Assembly (NCBI RefSeq): GCF_005222675.1
Contig: NZ_STGE01000056.1
Location: 1 to 64,000 of the forward strand
Source: Mycolicibacterium sp. CR10
Lineage (GTDB): Bacteria > Actinomycetota > Actinomycetes > Mycobacteriales > Mycobacteriaceae
Direction of reading: 5' to 3'
DNA: 64,000 nucleotides
The notes beneath the pieces are model-generated. The model was not told the origin of the DNA, made no database searches, and saw nothing but the letters and a program-made list of their open reading frames with translations. Both the position numbers and the translations under genes were made by a program. How positions within the stretch are numbered: the first letter of the stretch is position 1; each line of letters begins with the position of its first letter. Of the stretch, positions 49,091 to 56,823 are shown in pieces.

Positions 49091-50670
49091 ACACCCTCGA
49101 GGTACCACCTCCTCTGCCGGTAGCACAGCAGCAGCGCCCGTACCGGAGCCGAGCCACTGTCGAGCAGCACCTGTGCGCGGGCGGTACGACCGCTCCTCGT
49201 GTCCGCCGAATCCCACCAGCGCTCGTCGACGGGCCAGGGTCCTGCCCACCAGGACAGCTGACCGTCGCGGCCCGGTGCGGCCAGCCGGACCGGATCCGTG
49301 GAGAACATCCCCCGCGCGGTGACCCGCACCGGGTTGCCGTCGGCGTCGAACAGCTCGACCGGATCGTCGAGCAGCACGCTCGGCGACGGCTCGGGAAGCT
49401 GCCCCGGCCACGGCTGGTCCGGATTCGCCTGTGGCACAAGTTCATCGCCCAACGGGGTGAAGGTGATGCGTTCGGCCGGACTCCGACCCCCGCTGAGCAC
49501 CGGAACCTTGACGGCGTCGGGCCCCAGCAGTCCCTGTACCCGCACCAGGGCCCGCCGCGCGCGCAGCCGGTCCTCCTCGCCGACGCCGCCCCACAGCGGC
49601 AGCTGCAGGGCCTCGGCCGACACCACCTCCACCGGGCGCAGCCGCAGCACGGTGATCGGTGCAGAAGGCCGGCCTCCATCTGCCCGCCGAGCCGTGCGCT
49701 GGTTCAGCCAGCCGTCCAGCTGCCAGCGCACCCGGTCGGCGGTGGCGTCCTCGGTCAGCGGCTCCGCGCACCGCCAGACACGTTCCAGCTCTTCACCGTT
49801 GGCGGTCACGGCATGGATGGCCAACCGGGTGCATCCCACGCCGGCGACCTCGAGGCTGCGGTGCAGCACGCTGGCCAGTGAGCGTCCCGCGAACGCCGCC
49901 GCGTCCACCCGTTCGATGGGCGGGTCGCAGTTCATCACCGCATCGATCTCCTGCTCGGGCTCCCTGCCCGACGGACCGCGGGCGGGCTCACCACGGGCGA
50001 TGCGGTGCGCGGCTACCGCGTCGGCCCCGAACCGGGAGGCCACGTCGCTTCGGGACAGTTCGGCGAACTGCCCAATCTTGCAGATTCCCATGCGCCACAG
50101 CAGATCCACCAGGTCCGCACGGCTTGCAGGCGAAAGGCTGGGCTCGGCGGCCAGCTGCCGGATCGACAACTCCGACAGGAACAGCGCGTCCTCGCCGGGG
50201 TCGATGTTCCGGCCCGCCCGGGCGGCGAAGACGGCGGTGGGCAACTGATCGGCGATGCCGACCTGGCATTCGGCACCCGCCGCCGCCACCGCGTCGACCA
50301 GTCGTTCCGCGGCGACCTGCTCGGAACCGAAATACCGGGCGGCGCCACGGACCGACAGCACCAGCAGGCCGGGGCGCAGCACCTCGGCACGCGGCACCAG
50401 CTCGTCGACCGCCGCGGTGACATTCTCGAAATGGCGGGCGTCGCGGGCGGGGTCGGCGGTGACGACGTGCAGTTCCGGGCAGCGGGCCTGCGACTCCCGA
50501 CGCCGCAGCCCGCGACGCACCCCCGCCGCGCGCGCCGCTGCCGAACACGCGATCACCCGGTTGGCCAGCGTGACCGCGATGGGAACTGTGGGCGGGAGAC
50601 CGGCGGCTGCCGCCGCGGCGACGGCGGGCCAGTCCATGCACCAGAGCGCCAGAGCCCTGGAGTCGGCCAC
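49081..50670 (-). CDS. imuB: ImuB, Y-family-polymerase-like mutasome adaptor
   Basis: This 529-residue protein resembles Y-family polymerases but is catalytically inactive. It begins LALWCMDWPAVAAAAAAGLP, where the usual metal-binding acidic triad is not preserved. It retains the little-finger/thumb organisation (ICKIGQFAELSRSDVASRFG, helix-hairpin-helix) and a C-terminal ImuB region ending YRQRRWYLEGVYE. It links ImuA' and DnaE2 to the sliding clamp. The start is GTG at 50670, directly after the imuA' stop, so the pair is one SOS operon. Confidence 0.94.
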   Translation of the reverse strand: MADSRALALWCMDWPAVAAAAAAGLPPTVPIAVTLANRVIACSAAARAAGVRRGLRRRESQARCPELHVVTADPARDARHFENVTAAVDELVPRAEVLRPGLLVLSVRGAARYFGSEQVAAERLVDAVAAAGAECQVGIADQLPTAVFAARAGRNIDPGEDALFLSELSIRQLAAEPSLSPASRADLVDLLWRMGICKIGQFAELSRSDVASRFGADAVAAHRIARGEPARGPSGREPEQEIDAVMNCDPPIERVDAAAFAGRSLASVLHRSLEVAGVGCTRLAIHAVTANGEELERVWRCAEPLTEDATADRVRWQLDGWLNQRTARRADGGRPSAPITVLRLRPVEVVSAEALQLPLWGGVGEEDRLRARRALVRVQGLLGPDAVKVPVLSGGRSPAERITFTPLGDELVPQANPDQPWPGQLPEPSPSVLLDDPVELFDADGNPVRVTARGMFSTDPVRLAAPGRDGQLSWWAGPWPVDERWWDSADTRSGRTARAQVLLDSGSAPVRALLLCYRQRRWYLEGVYE

Positions 50671-50671
50671 C

Positions 50672-51376
50672 TCAGCCGCTTACTGCACGGGCGACACCGG
50701 AACGTCCCCGGCTGCGCATGGCCAGCCGCACCCGCCCGATCCGCCCGCAACCCGGGGTCGGTGTTCCGCGGCCGGCGCCGACGACCTCGTACCCGCTGAC
50801 ATGCGCGTCCAGGCGTGCCGAGGCTCCCTGCCAGTCCCCATCGGTGACGAGCAGCGTGCAGCCCCGTTGCCGGGCGCGTGCGACCACCGCCCTGGCACGG
50901 GTCGCCGGCACCGATCGGCCGCCGAGCCCGAGGACCACCAGATCCATTCCGTCCATCAGGACCGCGGCCACTTCGACCGGATCGGCTCCCGGTTCGGGAA
51001 TGACCGCGATCCTGCTCAGGTCGGCCCCCATCTCCACCGCGGCGAGCAGTCCGACATCGGGTTGGCCGATGATCGCGGCATGACCGCCCTCGGCTGTCAC
51101 CGCGGCCACCATGCTCAGCTGCAGCGACCGGGCACCCGAGAGCACCGCCACGGTTCCGCGGGGCAACGAGTCGGGTAACAGTTCAACCAGCGAATCCGGC
51201 ATCGGCAGCAAAGAATCCTGCCCCAGCACAGGCTCAGAGGACGGCGGCGCTGCGCGGTGGTTCCCACCCCCTTTCCCGGCCATCTTCTCGGACACCGAGG
51301 CCATCTGCCTGCGCAGCCGTTCTACCTGTTCAGCGCGGTGCGACGGGCGCCCTTCGGCGCTCACTGTCAGCGTCAC
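50672..51376 (-). CDS. imuA': ImuA', RecA-like mutasome component
   Basis: This 234-residue RecA/SulA-related protein works with ImuB and DnaE2 in damage-induced mutagenesis. It contains a RecA-like core (LPRGTVAVLSGARSLQLSMVAAVTAEGGHAAIIGQPDVG; MDLVVLGLGG; LLVTDGDW) without a proper Walker A Lys-Ser/Thr. The GTG at 51376 is chosen because GGGAGG lies 7 nt before it and the LexA box at 51415-51430 must lie upstream. The open frame continues to 51445, but that would place the LexA box inside the gene. It forms an operon with imuB. Confidence 0.92.
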   Translation of the reverse strand: MTLTVSAEGRPSHRAEQVERLRRQMASVSEKMAGKGGGNHRAAPPSSEPVLGQDSLLPMPDSLVELLPDSLPRGTVAVLSGARSLQLSMVAAVTAEGGHAAIIGQPDVGLLAAVEMGADLSRIAVIPEPGADPVEVAAVLMDGMDLVVLGLGGRSVPATRARAVVARARQRGCTLLVTDGDWQGASARLDAHVSGYEVVGAGRGTPTPGCGRIGRVRLAMRSRGRSGVARAVSG

Positions 51377-51414
51377 AGCAGCACCTCCCGCATCACCTGA
51401 ACCACACCCTCTGT

Positions 51415-51430
51415 TCGAATATATGTTCGA
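51415..51430 (-). promoter_or_regulatory. LexA/SOS box of imuA'-imuB
   Basis: TCGAATATATGTTCGA (plus strand) differs at one position from the consensus TCGAAC-N4-GTTCGA. It lies 39 nt before the GTG start. Confidence 0.85.
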
Positions 51431-51480
51431 TAGCACAGTAAACACCTGGGCACCGACAGCGTCAACCGCGCACCTTCTCC

Positions 51481-51543
51481 CGTTGAGACTGCATCAGCGG
51501 CGCAGAAGTGCGAGTAGAGGGCGCCGCCAATGCAGTCTCAACG
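51481..51543. repeat. Intergenic hairpin, 23-nt arms
   Basis: Positions 51481-51503 pair with 51521-51543 at 21 of 23 positions. The outer 14 (CGTTGAGACTGCAT) are perfect, with a 17-nt loop. It lies between the divergent imuA' and esterase promoters. The sequence differs from the hairpins at 1081 and 5156, but arm and loop sizes are the same. Confidence 0.8.
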
Positions 51544-51575
51544 GCGGTGACCGGGACCACGACACCCGTAACTGT

Positions 51576-51610
51576 TGACATTGACAAATGTCACCATTTG
51601 GTGCTGTACT
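51576..51610 (+). promoter_or_regulatory. MerR-type promoter/operator of the esterase-SDR-BVMO operon
   Basis: TTGACA (51581-51586) and TGTACT (51605-51610) form -35 and -10 boxes with an unusually long 18-nt spacer. The spacer starts inside the dyad CAAATGTCACCATTTG (51585-51600). A second dyad, TGACATT-N4-AATGTCA (51576-51593), overlaps it. The GTG start at 51617 lies 6 nt after the -10, so the mRNA is probably leaderless. The MerR protein encoded at the operon end is the natural regulator. Confidence 0.55.
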
Positions 51611-51616
51611 CCGATC

Positions 51617-52612
51617 GTGCCCAAGGCCGAGCATGCATATCCCCTGCCGGAGCGTGGTTCGCTGCGATCCCGCAGCGCCGCCGTGGTCAGCAGCCTGACG
51701 CTGCGTCAGCTCAGTACCGTTCTCCCGCCCGACCAGGCGTGGGGACTGTGGGCGTCGCGGCAGATCGTGGCCCGCATCATGGACACCTTCGGCCCTTCGC
51801 TGGCAGGAACCCGGGTCGTCCGGGTCGACGAAAGAACCCCTGGCGGGCGCCGGGTGGTCGGTGAATGGGTCTGCGGCGCAGGCGTACCCAGCCACAATGC
51901 TTCACAGGCGATCTATTTCGTCCACGGCAGCGGCTATGTCCTGTGCTCGACCCGCACTCACAGGCGCCTCGCCGCGTGGATGTCACGCCTGACCGGCATG
52001 CCCGTCTTCAGCGTCGACTACCGGTTGGCACCACGGCATCGATTCCCCACCGCCGCAGACGATGTCAGGAACGGGTGGGACTGGCTCGTCAACGAACGCG
52101 GCATCCCTGCCGAGCGAATCGTGATCGCGGGGGACTCCGCGGGCGGTCATCTGTCGGTGGATCTGCTTCTGCAGCAGGACGTCCGCCATCCTGCGGCCCT
52201 GATGCTGCTCTCGCCACTGGTGGACCTGACGTTCGGCCTGGCCCGCAACCGTGAGCAGACCCGTCCCGATCCGACCATGCGATCCCGCCATGCCGTCAGA
52301 CTGGTCGAATTGTACTGCGCGGAAATCGAATCCACCCATTCGCGGCTGAGCCTCGACGTCGTGGGCGGGAGAGTGTTGCCGCCGACGCTGATCCAGGCGG
52401 GCGGCGCCGAGATGCTCGCCGCCGACGCGATCGCGCTCGCCGACGATCTACGCGCCGCCGGCGCCCGATGCGAGCTGCAGATCTGGCCCGACCAGGTCCA
52501 CGTGTTCCAGGCACTGCCACGACTCACACCCGAGGCGGCCCCCGCAATGCGCCGAATCGCGGCGTTCATCGGGGACGCGTTGTGCGACAGCAACATAGAA
52601 CAGGTGGGCTGA
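51617..52612 (+). CDS. Esterase/lipase of the hormone-sensitive-lipase family
   Basis: This 331-residue alpha/beta hydrolase is of the HSL (LipR/LipF-like) group. The oxyanion motif is YFVHGSGY (HGxG). VDYRLAPRHRFPTAADDVRNGWDWL is the family region, GDSAGG holds the nucleophile, and the His lies in WPDQVHVFQAL. The GTG at 51617 fits the -10 box. The frame is open 42 nt upstream, but that start would overlap the promoter. It is the first of five genes running the same way. The set esterase, SDR, oxygenase recalls the mymA operon of M. tuberculosis. The likely role is hydrolysis of an ester made by the monooxygenase. That is inference. Confidence 0.86.
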   Translation: MPKAEHAYPLPERGSLRSRSAAVVSSLTLRQLSTVLPPDQAWGLWASRQIVARIMDTFGPSLAGTRVVRVDERTPGGRRVVGEWVCGAGVPSHNASQAIYFVHGSGYVLCSTRTHRRLAAWMSRLTGMPVFSVDYRLAPRHRFPTAADDVRNGWDWLVNERGIPAERIVIAGDSAGGHLSVDLLLQQDVRHPAALMLLSPLVDLTFGLARNREQTRPDPTMRSRHAVRLVELYCAEIESTHSRLSLDVVGGRVLPPTLIQAGGAEMLAADAIALADDLRAAGARCELQIWPDQVHVFQALPRLTPEAAPAMRRIAAFIGDALCDSNIEQVG

Positions 52613-52616
52613 GAGC

Positions 52617-53450
52617 ATGGGCATCTTCGGGTTCGGAACGAAACGCAGTCACCACGCTGACGCGGTGATCACCGGCGCAGGCAGCGGGATCGGTGCGGCG
52701 TTCGCCACGGAACTGGCCCGCCGCGGTGGTCGTATCGTATGCAGCGACATCGACGAGGGTGCGGCCCGCAAGACCGCCGACGCGATCGTCGCCGACGGTG
52801 GACGCGCACTGGCGCTGCGGTGCGACGTCACCGACGCCGACGAGATGGGTCTGCTCGCCGAGGAGGCGCAGTCCTGGTTCGACGGCCCACCGACGCTGGT
52901 GATCAACAACGCGGGCGTCGGTGCGGGCGGATCCATGATCGGGGACACCGACCTCACCGACTGGAACTGGGTCCTGAACATCAACCTGTGGGGACCGATC
53001 CACGGCTGTCACGTGTTCGCCCCGATCCTGCGTGACGCAGGTCGACCCGCTGGGATCATCAACGTCGCCTCCGCAGCGGCGTTCGGCGCCCTCCCCGGGA
53101 TGGCGGCCTACAACGTCAGCAAGGCGGGCACGCTGTCCCTGTCGGAGACACTGGCCGCCGAAATGACAGGCACCGACGTCAACGTGACGGTGCTGTGCCC
53201 GACCTTCGTCAAGACCAATATCGTTGATTCCGGCCGCATTTCGGTGAGATCTACCCAGTTGGCAGATCAACTGATGCGCTGGACCGGCTTCTCCCCCGAG
53301 CGCGTCGCCAAGACGTGCCTGGACACCAACGACCGAGGCGGCCTGTACTGCATGCCGCAGCCCGATGCCCGGATCGTCTGGGGTATCAAACGTTTCACCC
53401 CGACGGTGTTCACCCGCGCCGTCGGTCTCACCAACGGTGTCACCGGCTAG
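52617..53450 (+). CDS. Short-chain dehydrogenase/reductase
   Basis: This 277-residue classical SDR has cofactor motif ITGAGSGIGAAFATELA, an Asp at the end of strand 2 (CSDIDEGAA, suggesting NAD rather than NADP), NNAGVG, a catalytic Ser in NVASAAAFG and YNVSKAG (Tyr/Lys). It would oxidise an alcohol to the ketone or aldehyde, or the reverse. It starts 4 nt after the esterase stop and is followed 8 nt later by the di-iron protein gene. Confidence 0.9.
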   Translation: MGIFGFGTKRSHHADAVITGAGSGIGAAFATELARRGGRIVCSDIDEGAARKTADAIVADGGRALALRCDVTDADEMGLLAEEAQSWFDGPPTLVINNAGVGAGGSMIGDTDLTDWNWVLNINLWGPIHGCHVFAPILRDAGRPAGIINVASAAAFGALPGMAAYNVSKAGTLSLSETLAAEMTGTDVNVTVLCPTFVKTNIVDSGRISVRSTQLADQLMRWTGFSPERVAKTCLDTNDRGGLYCMPQPDARIVWGIKRFTPTVFTRAVGLTNGVTG

Positions 53451-53458
53451 GAGGAATC

Positions 53459-54379
53459 ATGGCGATCGACATGGATGCGATGCTGGCGAAGATCAAGGAC
53501 CGCCAGTGGGCGCTCGCCGACATCGACTGGGCGGCACCGGGAGCCGAGATGATCACCGACGAACAGCGGCCGAAGCTCAAGGCGTTCATGGCCGACCTGT
53601 GCTGGATCGAGAACATCGGGGCACGGGGCTTCGCCGCGCTGGCGAAGAAGGCACCCACCCCGACGATCGCCGAGATCTACCGGTACTTCCACGCTGAGGA
53701 ACAACGCCACGCCAACGCCGAACTGGCGCTGATGAAGCGGTGGGGCATGCTCGACGATGGTGAGATGCCGCAGCCGAACGTCAACATCCGGTTGGCGATG
53801 GATTGGCTCGACACCTACGCCGACGACATGTCGCTGTCGATCCTGGGCACCGTGATCCCGATGCTCGAGGTCGCACTGGACGGCGCGCTGCTGAAGTTCC
53901 TCCTCGAAGAGGTCGACGACCCAGTCTGCCATCAGGTGTTCGAGAAGATCAACAACGACGAATCCCGGCATATCGCCGTTGATTTCGAGGTACTCAACAT
54001 GATCGGCCACGCCGACCTCCGCCGGCTGGCCATCGAGTTTGTGGGAAACATCGCCACACCCGGCCTGGTTCTGGGTGCGGTGATGTACATCCCGCTGCTC
54101 AACCGCATCCGCAACGAGATCGTCGGCATGGGGCTGGAACCCGAACGGCTCTACAACGCGGTCAAGCGGTTCAAGACCCTCGGCGAACGGGGCGAAAGCA
54201 CCTGGCGGGTGCCGACCTACCAGCTTCTGAAGCTGCATGCGCGGATGGTGGTCAAGCCCGACAACCCGTATCACTGGCTGGCGAACCCGATGGTGTGGGC
54301 GTCCGACTACTACCCCAAGATGCTGCTCAAGCCGATCCCGAGCTGGTTCAAAGAACTCACCCACGAGCCGGCGGCCTGA
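53459..54379 (+). CDS. Ferritin-like di-iron protein (acyl-desaturase-type ligands)
   Basis: This 306-residue helical protein has a complete di-iron-carboxylate ligand set: E51 (WIENIGARGF), E81/H84 (FHAEEQRHANAE), E137 (IPMLEVALDG) and E168/H171 (NNDESRHIAVDFE). EEQRH and DESRH match the EExRH/DExRH pairs of acyl-ACP desaturases. The overall length and the C-terminal half (YQLLKLHARMVVKPDNPYHWLANPMVWAS) do not look like a standard desaturase. GGAGGAATC before ATG 53459 is an ideal ribosome site. An O2-dependent hydroxylase or desaturase step in the operon's pathway is the most likely role. Confidence 0.75.
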   Translation: MAIDMDAMLAKIKDRQWALADIDWAAPGAEMITDEQRPKLKAFMADLCWIENIGARGFAALAKKAPTPTIAEIYRYFHAEEQRHANAELALMKRWGMLDDGEMPQPNVNIRLAMDWLDTYADDMSLSILGTVIPMLEVALDGALLKFLLEEVDDPVCHQVFEKINNDESRHIAVDFEVLNMIGHADLRRLAIEFVGNIATPGLVLGAVMYIPLLNRIRNEIVGMGLEPERLYNAVKRFKTLGERGESTWRVPTYQLLKLHARMVVKPDNPYHWLANPMVWASDYYPKMLLKPIPSWFKELTHEPAA

Positions 54380-54382
54380 AAC

Positions 54383-55912
54383 ATGCCATCGAACAGCACG
54401 ATTCACGACACCCTCATCGTCGGCGCCGGGTTCACCGGCCTGGGGGCCGCCATCAAGCTTCGGCAGGCAGGCGTCGACGACATCGTCCTCGTCGAGCGCG
54501 CCGACCGCGTCGGCGGCACCTGGCGCGACAACGTCTATCCCGGCGTGGCGTGCGACATCCCGTCGCTGCTGTATTCGTTCTCGTTCGTCAAGAACCCGTC
54601 GTGGTCGCGCGCCTACCCCTCCGGTGGGGAGATCTGCGCCCACATCGAATCCATGGTCGACGAGTTCGGGCTGCGTCCCCACATCCGGTTCAACACCGAG
54701 GTCACCGGGTTGTCGTTCGACGAGTCGGCCGGTGTCTGGACCGTGACGACGAAGGGACGCAAGAAGTTCCAGGCGCGCACCGTGGTGCTGGCGGGCGGCC
54801 CGCTGGCAGATCACAAGCTACCCGACATCCGCGGCATCGACACCTACGAAGGTCACAAGATCCACAGCGCGGCGTGGGACGGCGACTACGATTTCACCGG
54901 CAAACGCGTCGCCGTCATCGGCACCGGGGCCAGCGCCGTGCAGATCGTGCCCGAACTCGTCAAGACCGCACAGTTCGTCAAGGTGTTCCAGCGCACCCCG
55001 GGCTGGGTGCTGCCCCGCCTCGACGTGCAGATGCCGGAGGCGGTGCAGTCGCTGTTCGCCGCGGTTCCCGCCACCCAGGAACTGGCCCGCCAGGCGCTGT
55101 ACTGGGGGCATGAGGCCAGCGCGACCGCGCTGGTATGGAAGTCCCCGTTGTCGTCGCTGGTCGCCCGGTTGGGCCGGGCGCACCTGCGCCGCCAGGTCAA
55201 GGATCCGTGGCTGCGCCGCCAGCTCACCCCGGACTTCACTCCGGGCTGCAAGCGGATGCTGGTGTCCAGCGATTACTACCCTGCGCTGCAACGCGACAAC
55301 TGCAAGCTGATCGACTGGCCGATCGCGACCCTGAGCCCGGTCGGCATCCGCACGAGCGACGGCGTGGAGCACCACCTCGACGCGATCGTGTTCGCCACCG
55401 GCTACGACGTGCACCTGTCCGGTCCGCCGTTTCCCGTCACGGGTCTGGGCGGCCGGTCACTGCAGCAGGAGTGGGCCGGCCACGCCGAGGCGTACAAGAG
55501 CGCCAGCGCGCACGGCTACCCGAACCTGTTCTTCATGTGTGGACCCAACTCCGGGCCGGGACACAACTCGCTGCTGGTCTACGTCGAGGGACAGTTGGAC
55601 TACGCGGTCGCCGGCATCACCACGATCCTGAACAACAACCTGCGCTATCTCGATGTCCGCGCGGACGTGCAGGGCCGCTACAACGAGGTGATCCAGCAGC
55701 GGCTGACGAAGACCACCTGGATGTCGGGCTGCAACAGCTGGTATCTGACGGCCGACGGATTCAACGCGTCGATGTACCCCGGATTCGCCACGCAGTATCT
55801 TCGACAGATGCGCGATTTCCAGCTTGCGGACTACACCGCGCATGCGAGGAGCGAATCAGATGCAGGGGTGGCTCTCGACGTCCGACCGCGGGTTGTCACG
55901 TCGACGGCCTGA
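54383..55912 (+). CDS. Baeyer-Villiger-type flavin monooxygenase
   Basis: This 509-residue class B flavin monooxygenase has an FAD site LIVGAGFTGLGAAIKLRQAG, then VGGTWRDNVYPGVACDIPSLLYSFSF. The BVMO fingerprint appears in the form TYEGHKIHSAAWDGDYDFTGKRV, followed by the NADPH site AVIGTGASAVQIVPEL. It probably inserts oxygen next to a ketone, giving an ester that the operon's esterase can cleave. It lies 3 nt after the di-iron gene. MymA (EthA-like) proteins are the nearest mycobacterial parallels. Confidence 0.9.
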   Translation: MPSNSTIHDTLIVGAGFTGLGAAIKLRQAGVDDIVLVERADRVGGTWRDNVYPGVACDIPSLLYSFSFVKNPSWSRAYPSGGEICAHIESMVDEFGLRPHIRFNTEVTGLSFDESAGVWTVTTKGRKKFQARTVVLAGGPLADHKLPDIRGIDTYEGHKIHSAAWDGDYDFTGKRVAVIGTGASAVQIVPELVKTAQFVKVFQRTPGWVLPRLDVQMPEAVQSLFAAVPATQELARQALYWGHEASATALVWKSPLSSLVARLGRAHLRRQVKDPWLRRQLTPDFTPGCKRMLVSSDYYPALQRDNCKLIDWPIATLSPVGIRTSDGVEHHLDAIVFATGYDVHLSGPPFPVTGLGGRSLQQEWAGHAEAYKSASAHGYPNLFFMCGPNSGPGHNSLLVYVEGQLDYAVAGITTILNNNLRYLDVRADVQGRYNEVIQQRLTKTTWMSGCNSWYLTADGFNASMYPGFATQYLRQMRDFQLADYTAHARSESDAGVALDVRPRVVTSTA

Positions 55913-55923
55913 GATGACCTGAC

Positions 55924-56820
55924 ATGTCCCAGGCCAAGTCCCCGCGGCAGGCGGGCGGCCCGATCCCGACGATCCTGCGACGCATTCGGCGTGGCTCACG
56001 GGACGTCGTCGAGTCGGCCGTCTCGCAGCTGTTCGACGCGGCCGTCCAACCGCACGGTGTCGCCGCTTCCGGCGAATACCGCCTCGACGAGCTGGCTCGG
56101 CTGGCGGGCACCACGACACGCAATATCCGGGTGTACCGCGATCGGGGCCTGCTGCACCCGCCGCTGCGAGTTGGCCGCATCGCGCTGTTCAACGACACCC
56201 ATCTGACGCGGCTGCGGCTCATCACCTCGATGCTGGACCGCGGCTACACCATCGCCCACGTGAACGAGATGCTCTCGGCGTGGGAGCAGGGCAAGGATCT
56301 GGGCGACATGCTCGGCCTCGAGTCGGCGATCGCCGGCAGCTGGGCCACCGAGAAGCCGCAGCGGATGCCGGTGGCCGACGCGCGCCGGCTGGTCGACGAC
56401 GATGCCGGTTTCGACAGATTGGTCACACTCGGCCTGATCCGCCTCGAGGCCGACGAGCACGCCACGATTGTGCGACCCAAACTGGTCGAGGCGTTCAACG
56501 AGCTCCGCCAGTACGGCGTCACCCTCGACAAGCTCATCGACATCCACGAAAAGGTGAAGCCGCTGCTCGATCAGATCAGCGGCATCCTGGTGCAGGCGGG
56601 GGTCGAGGAGGTGGTCGACAAGGTGAATCCGGGCGCCGCACTGCCCGACGACGTCGAAGTCGCCGAGCTCATCACCACGCTGGTCCGGTTCCGCACCCAG
56701 GCCGTGCAGGCAGTCGCCGCCACCCTGGCCTTCTCCATCGAGTCGACGATCGAGTCGGTGGTGGCACAGATGCTCGGTGACCTCATCGAGAAGACACCGC
56801 CGCAGGCTTCCGGCGGGTAG
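55924..56820 (+). CDS. MerR-family regulator
   Basis: This 298-residue protein has a MerR winged-helix DNA-binding domain at about residues 42-110 (YRLDELARLAGTTTRNIRVYRDRGLLHPP; GRIALFNDTHLTRLRLITSMLDRGYTIAHVNEML). A roughly 40-residue extension precedes it, and a long helical effector domain follows (LRQYGVTLDKLIDIHEKVKPLLDQISGIL). Cysteines are absent from the effector part, so it is more likely a sensor of an organic ligand than of a metal. It closes the five-gene operon and probably controls the promoter at 51576-51610. It converges on guaA. Confidence 0.88.
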   Translation: MSQAKSPRQAGGPIPTILRRIRRGSRDVVESAVSQLFDAAVQPHGVAASGEYRLDELARLAGTTTRNIRVYRDRGLLHPPLRVGRIALFNDTHLTRLRLITSMLDRGYTIAHVNEMLSAWEQGKDLGDMLGLESAIAGSWATEKPQRMPVADARRLVDDDAGFDRLVTLGLIRLEADEHATIVRPKLVEAFNELRQYGVTLDKLIDIHEKVKPLLDQISGILVQAGVEEVVDKVNPGAALPDDVEVAELITTLVRFRTQAVQAVAATLAFSIESTIESVVAQMLGDLIEKTPPQASGG

Positions 56821-56823
56821 CCG

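Noticed and set aside
51377..51445. Upstream extension of imuA' to the end of the open frame
   Set aside because: It would place the LexA box inside the coding region. The GTG at 51376 has a good ribosome site.
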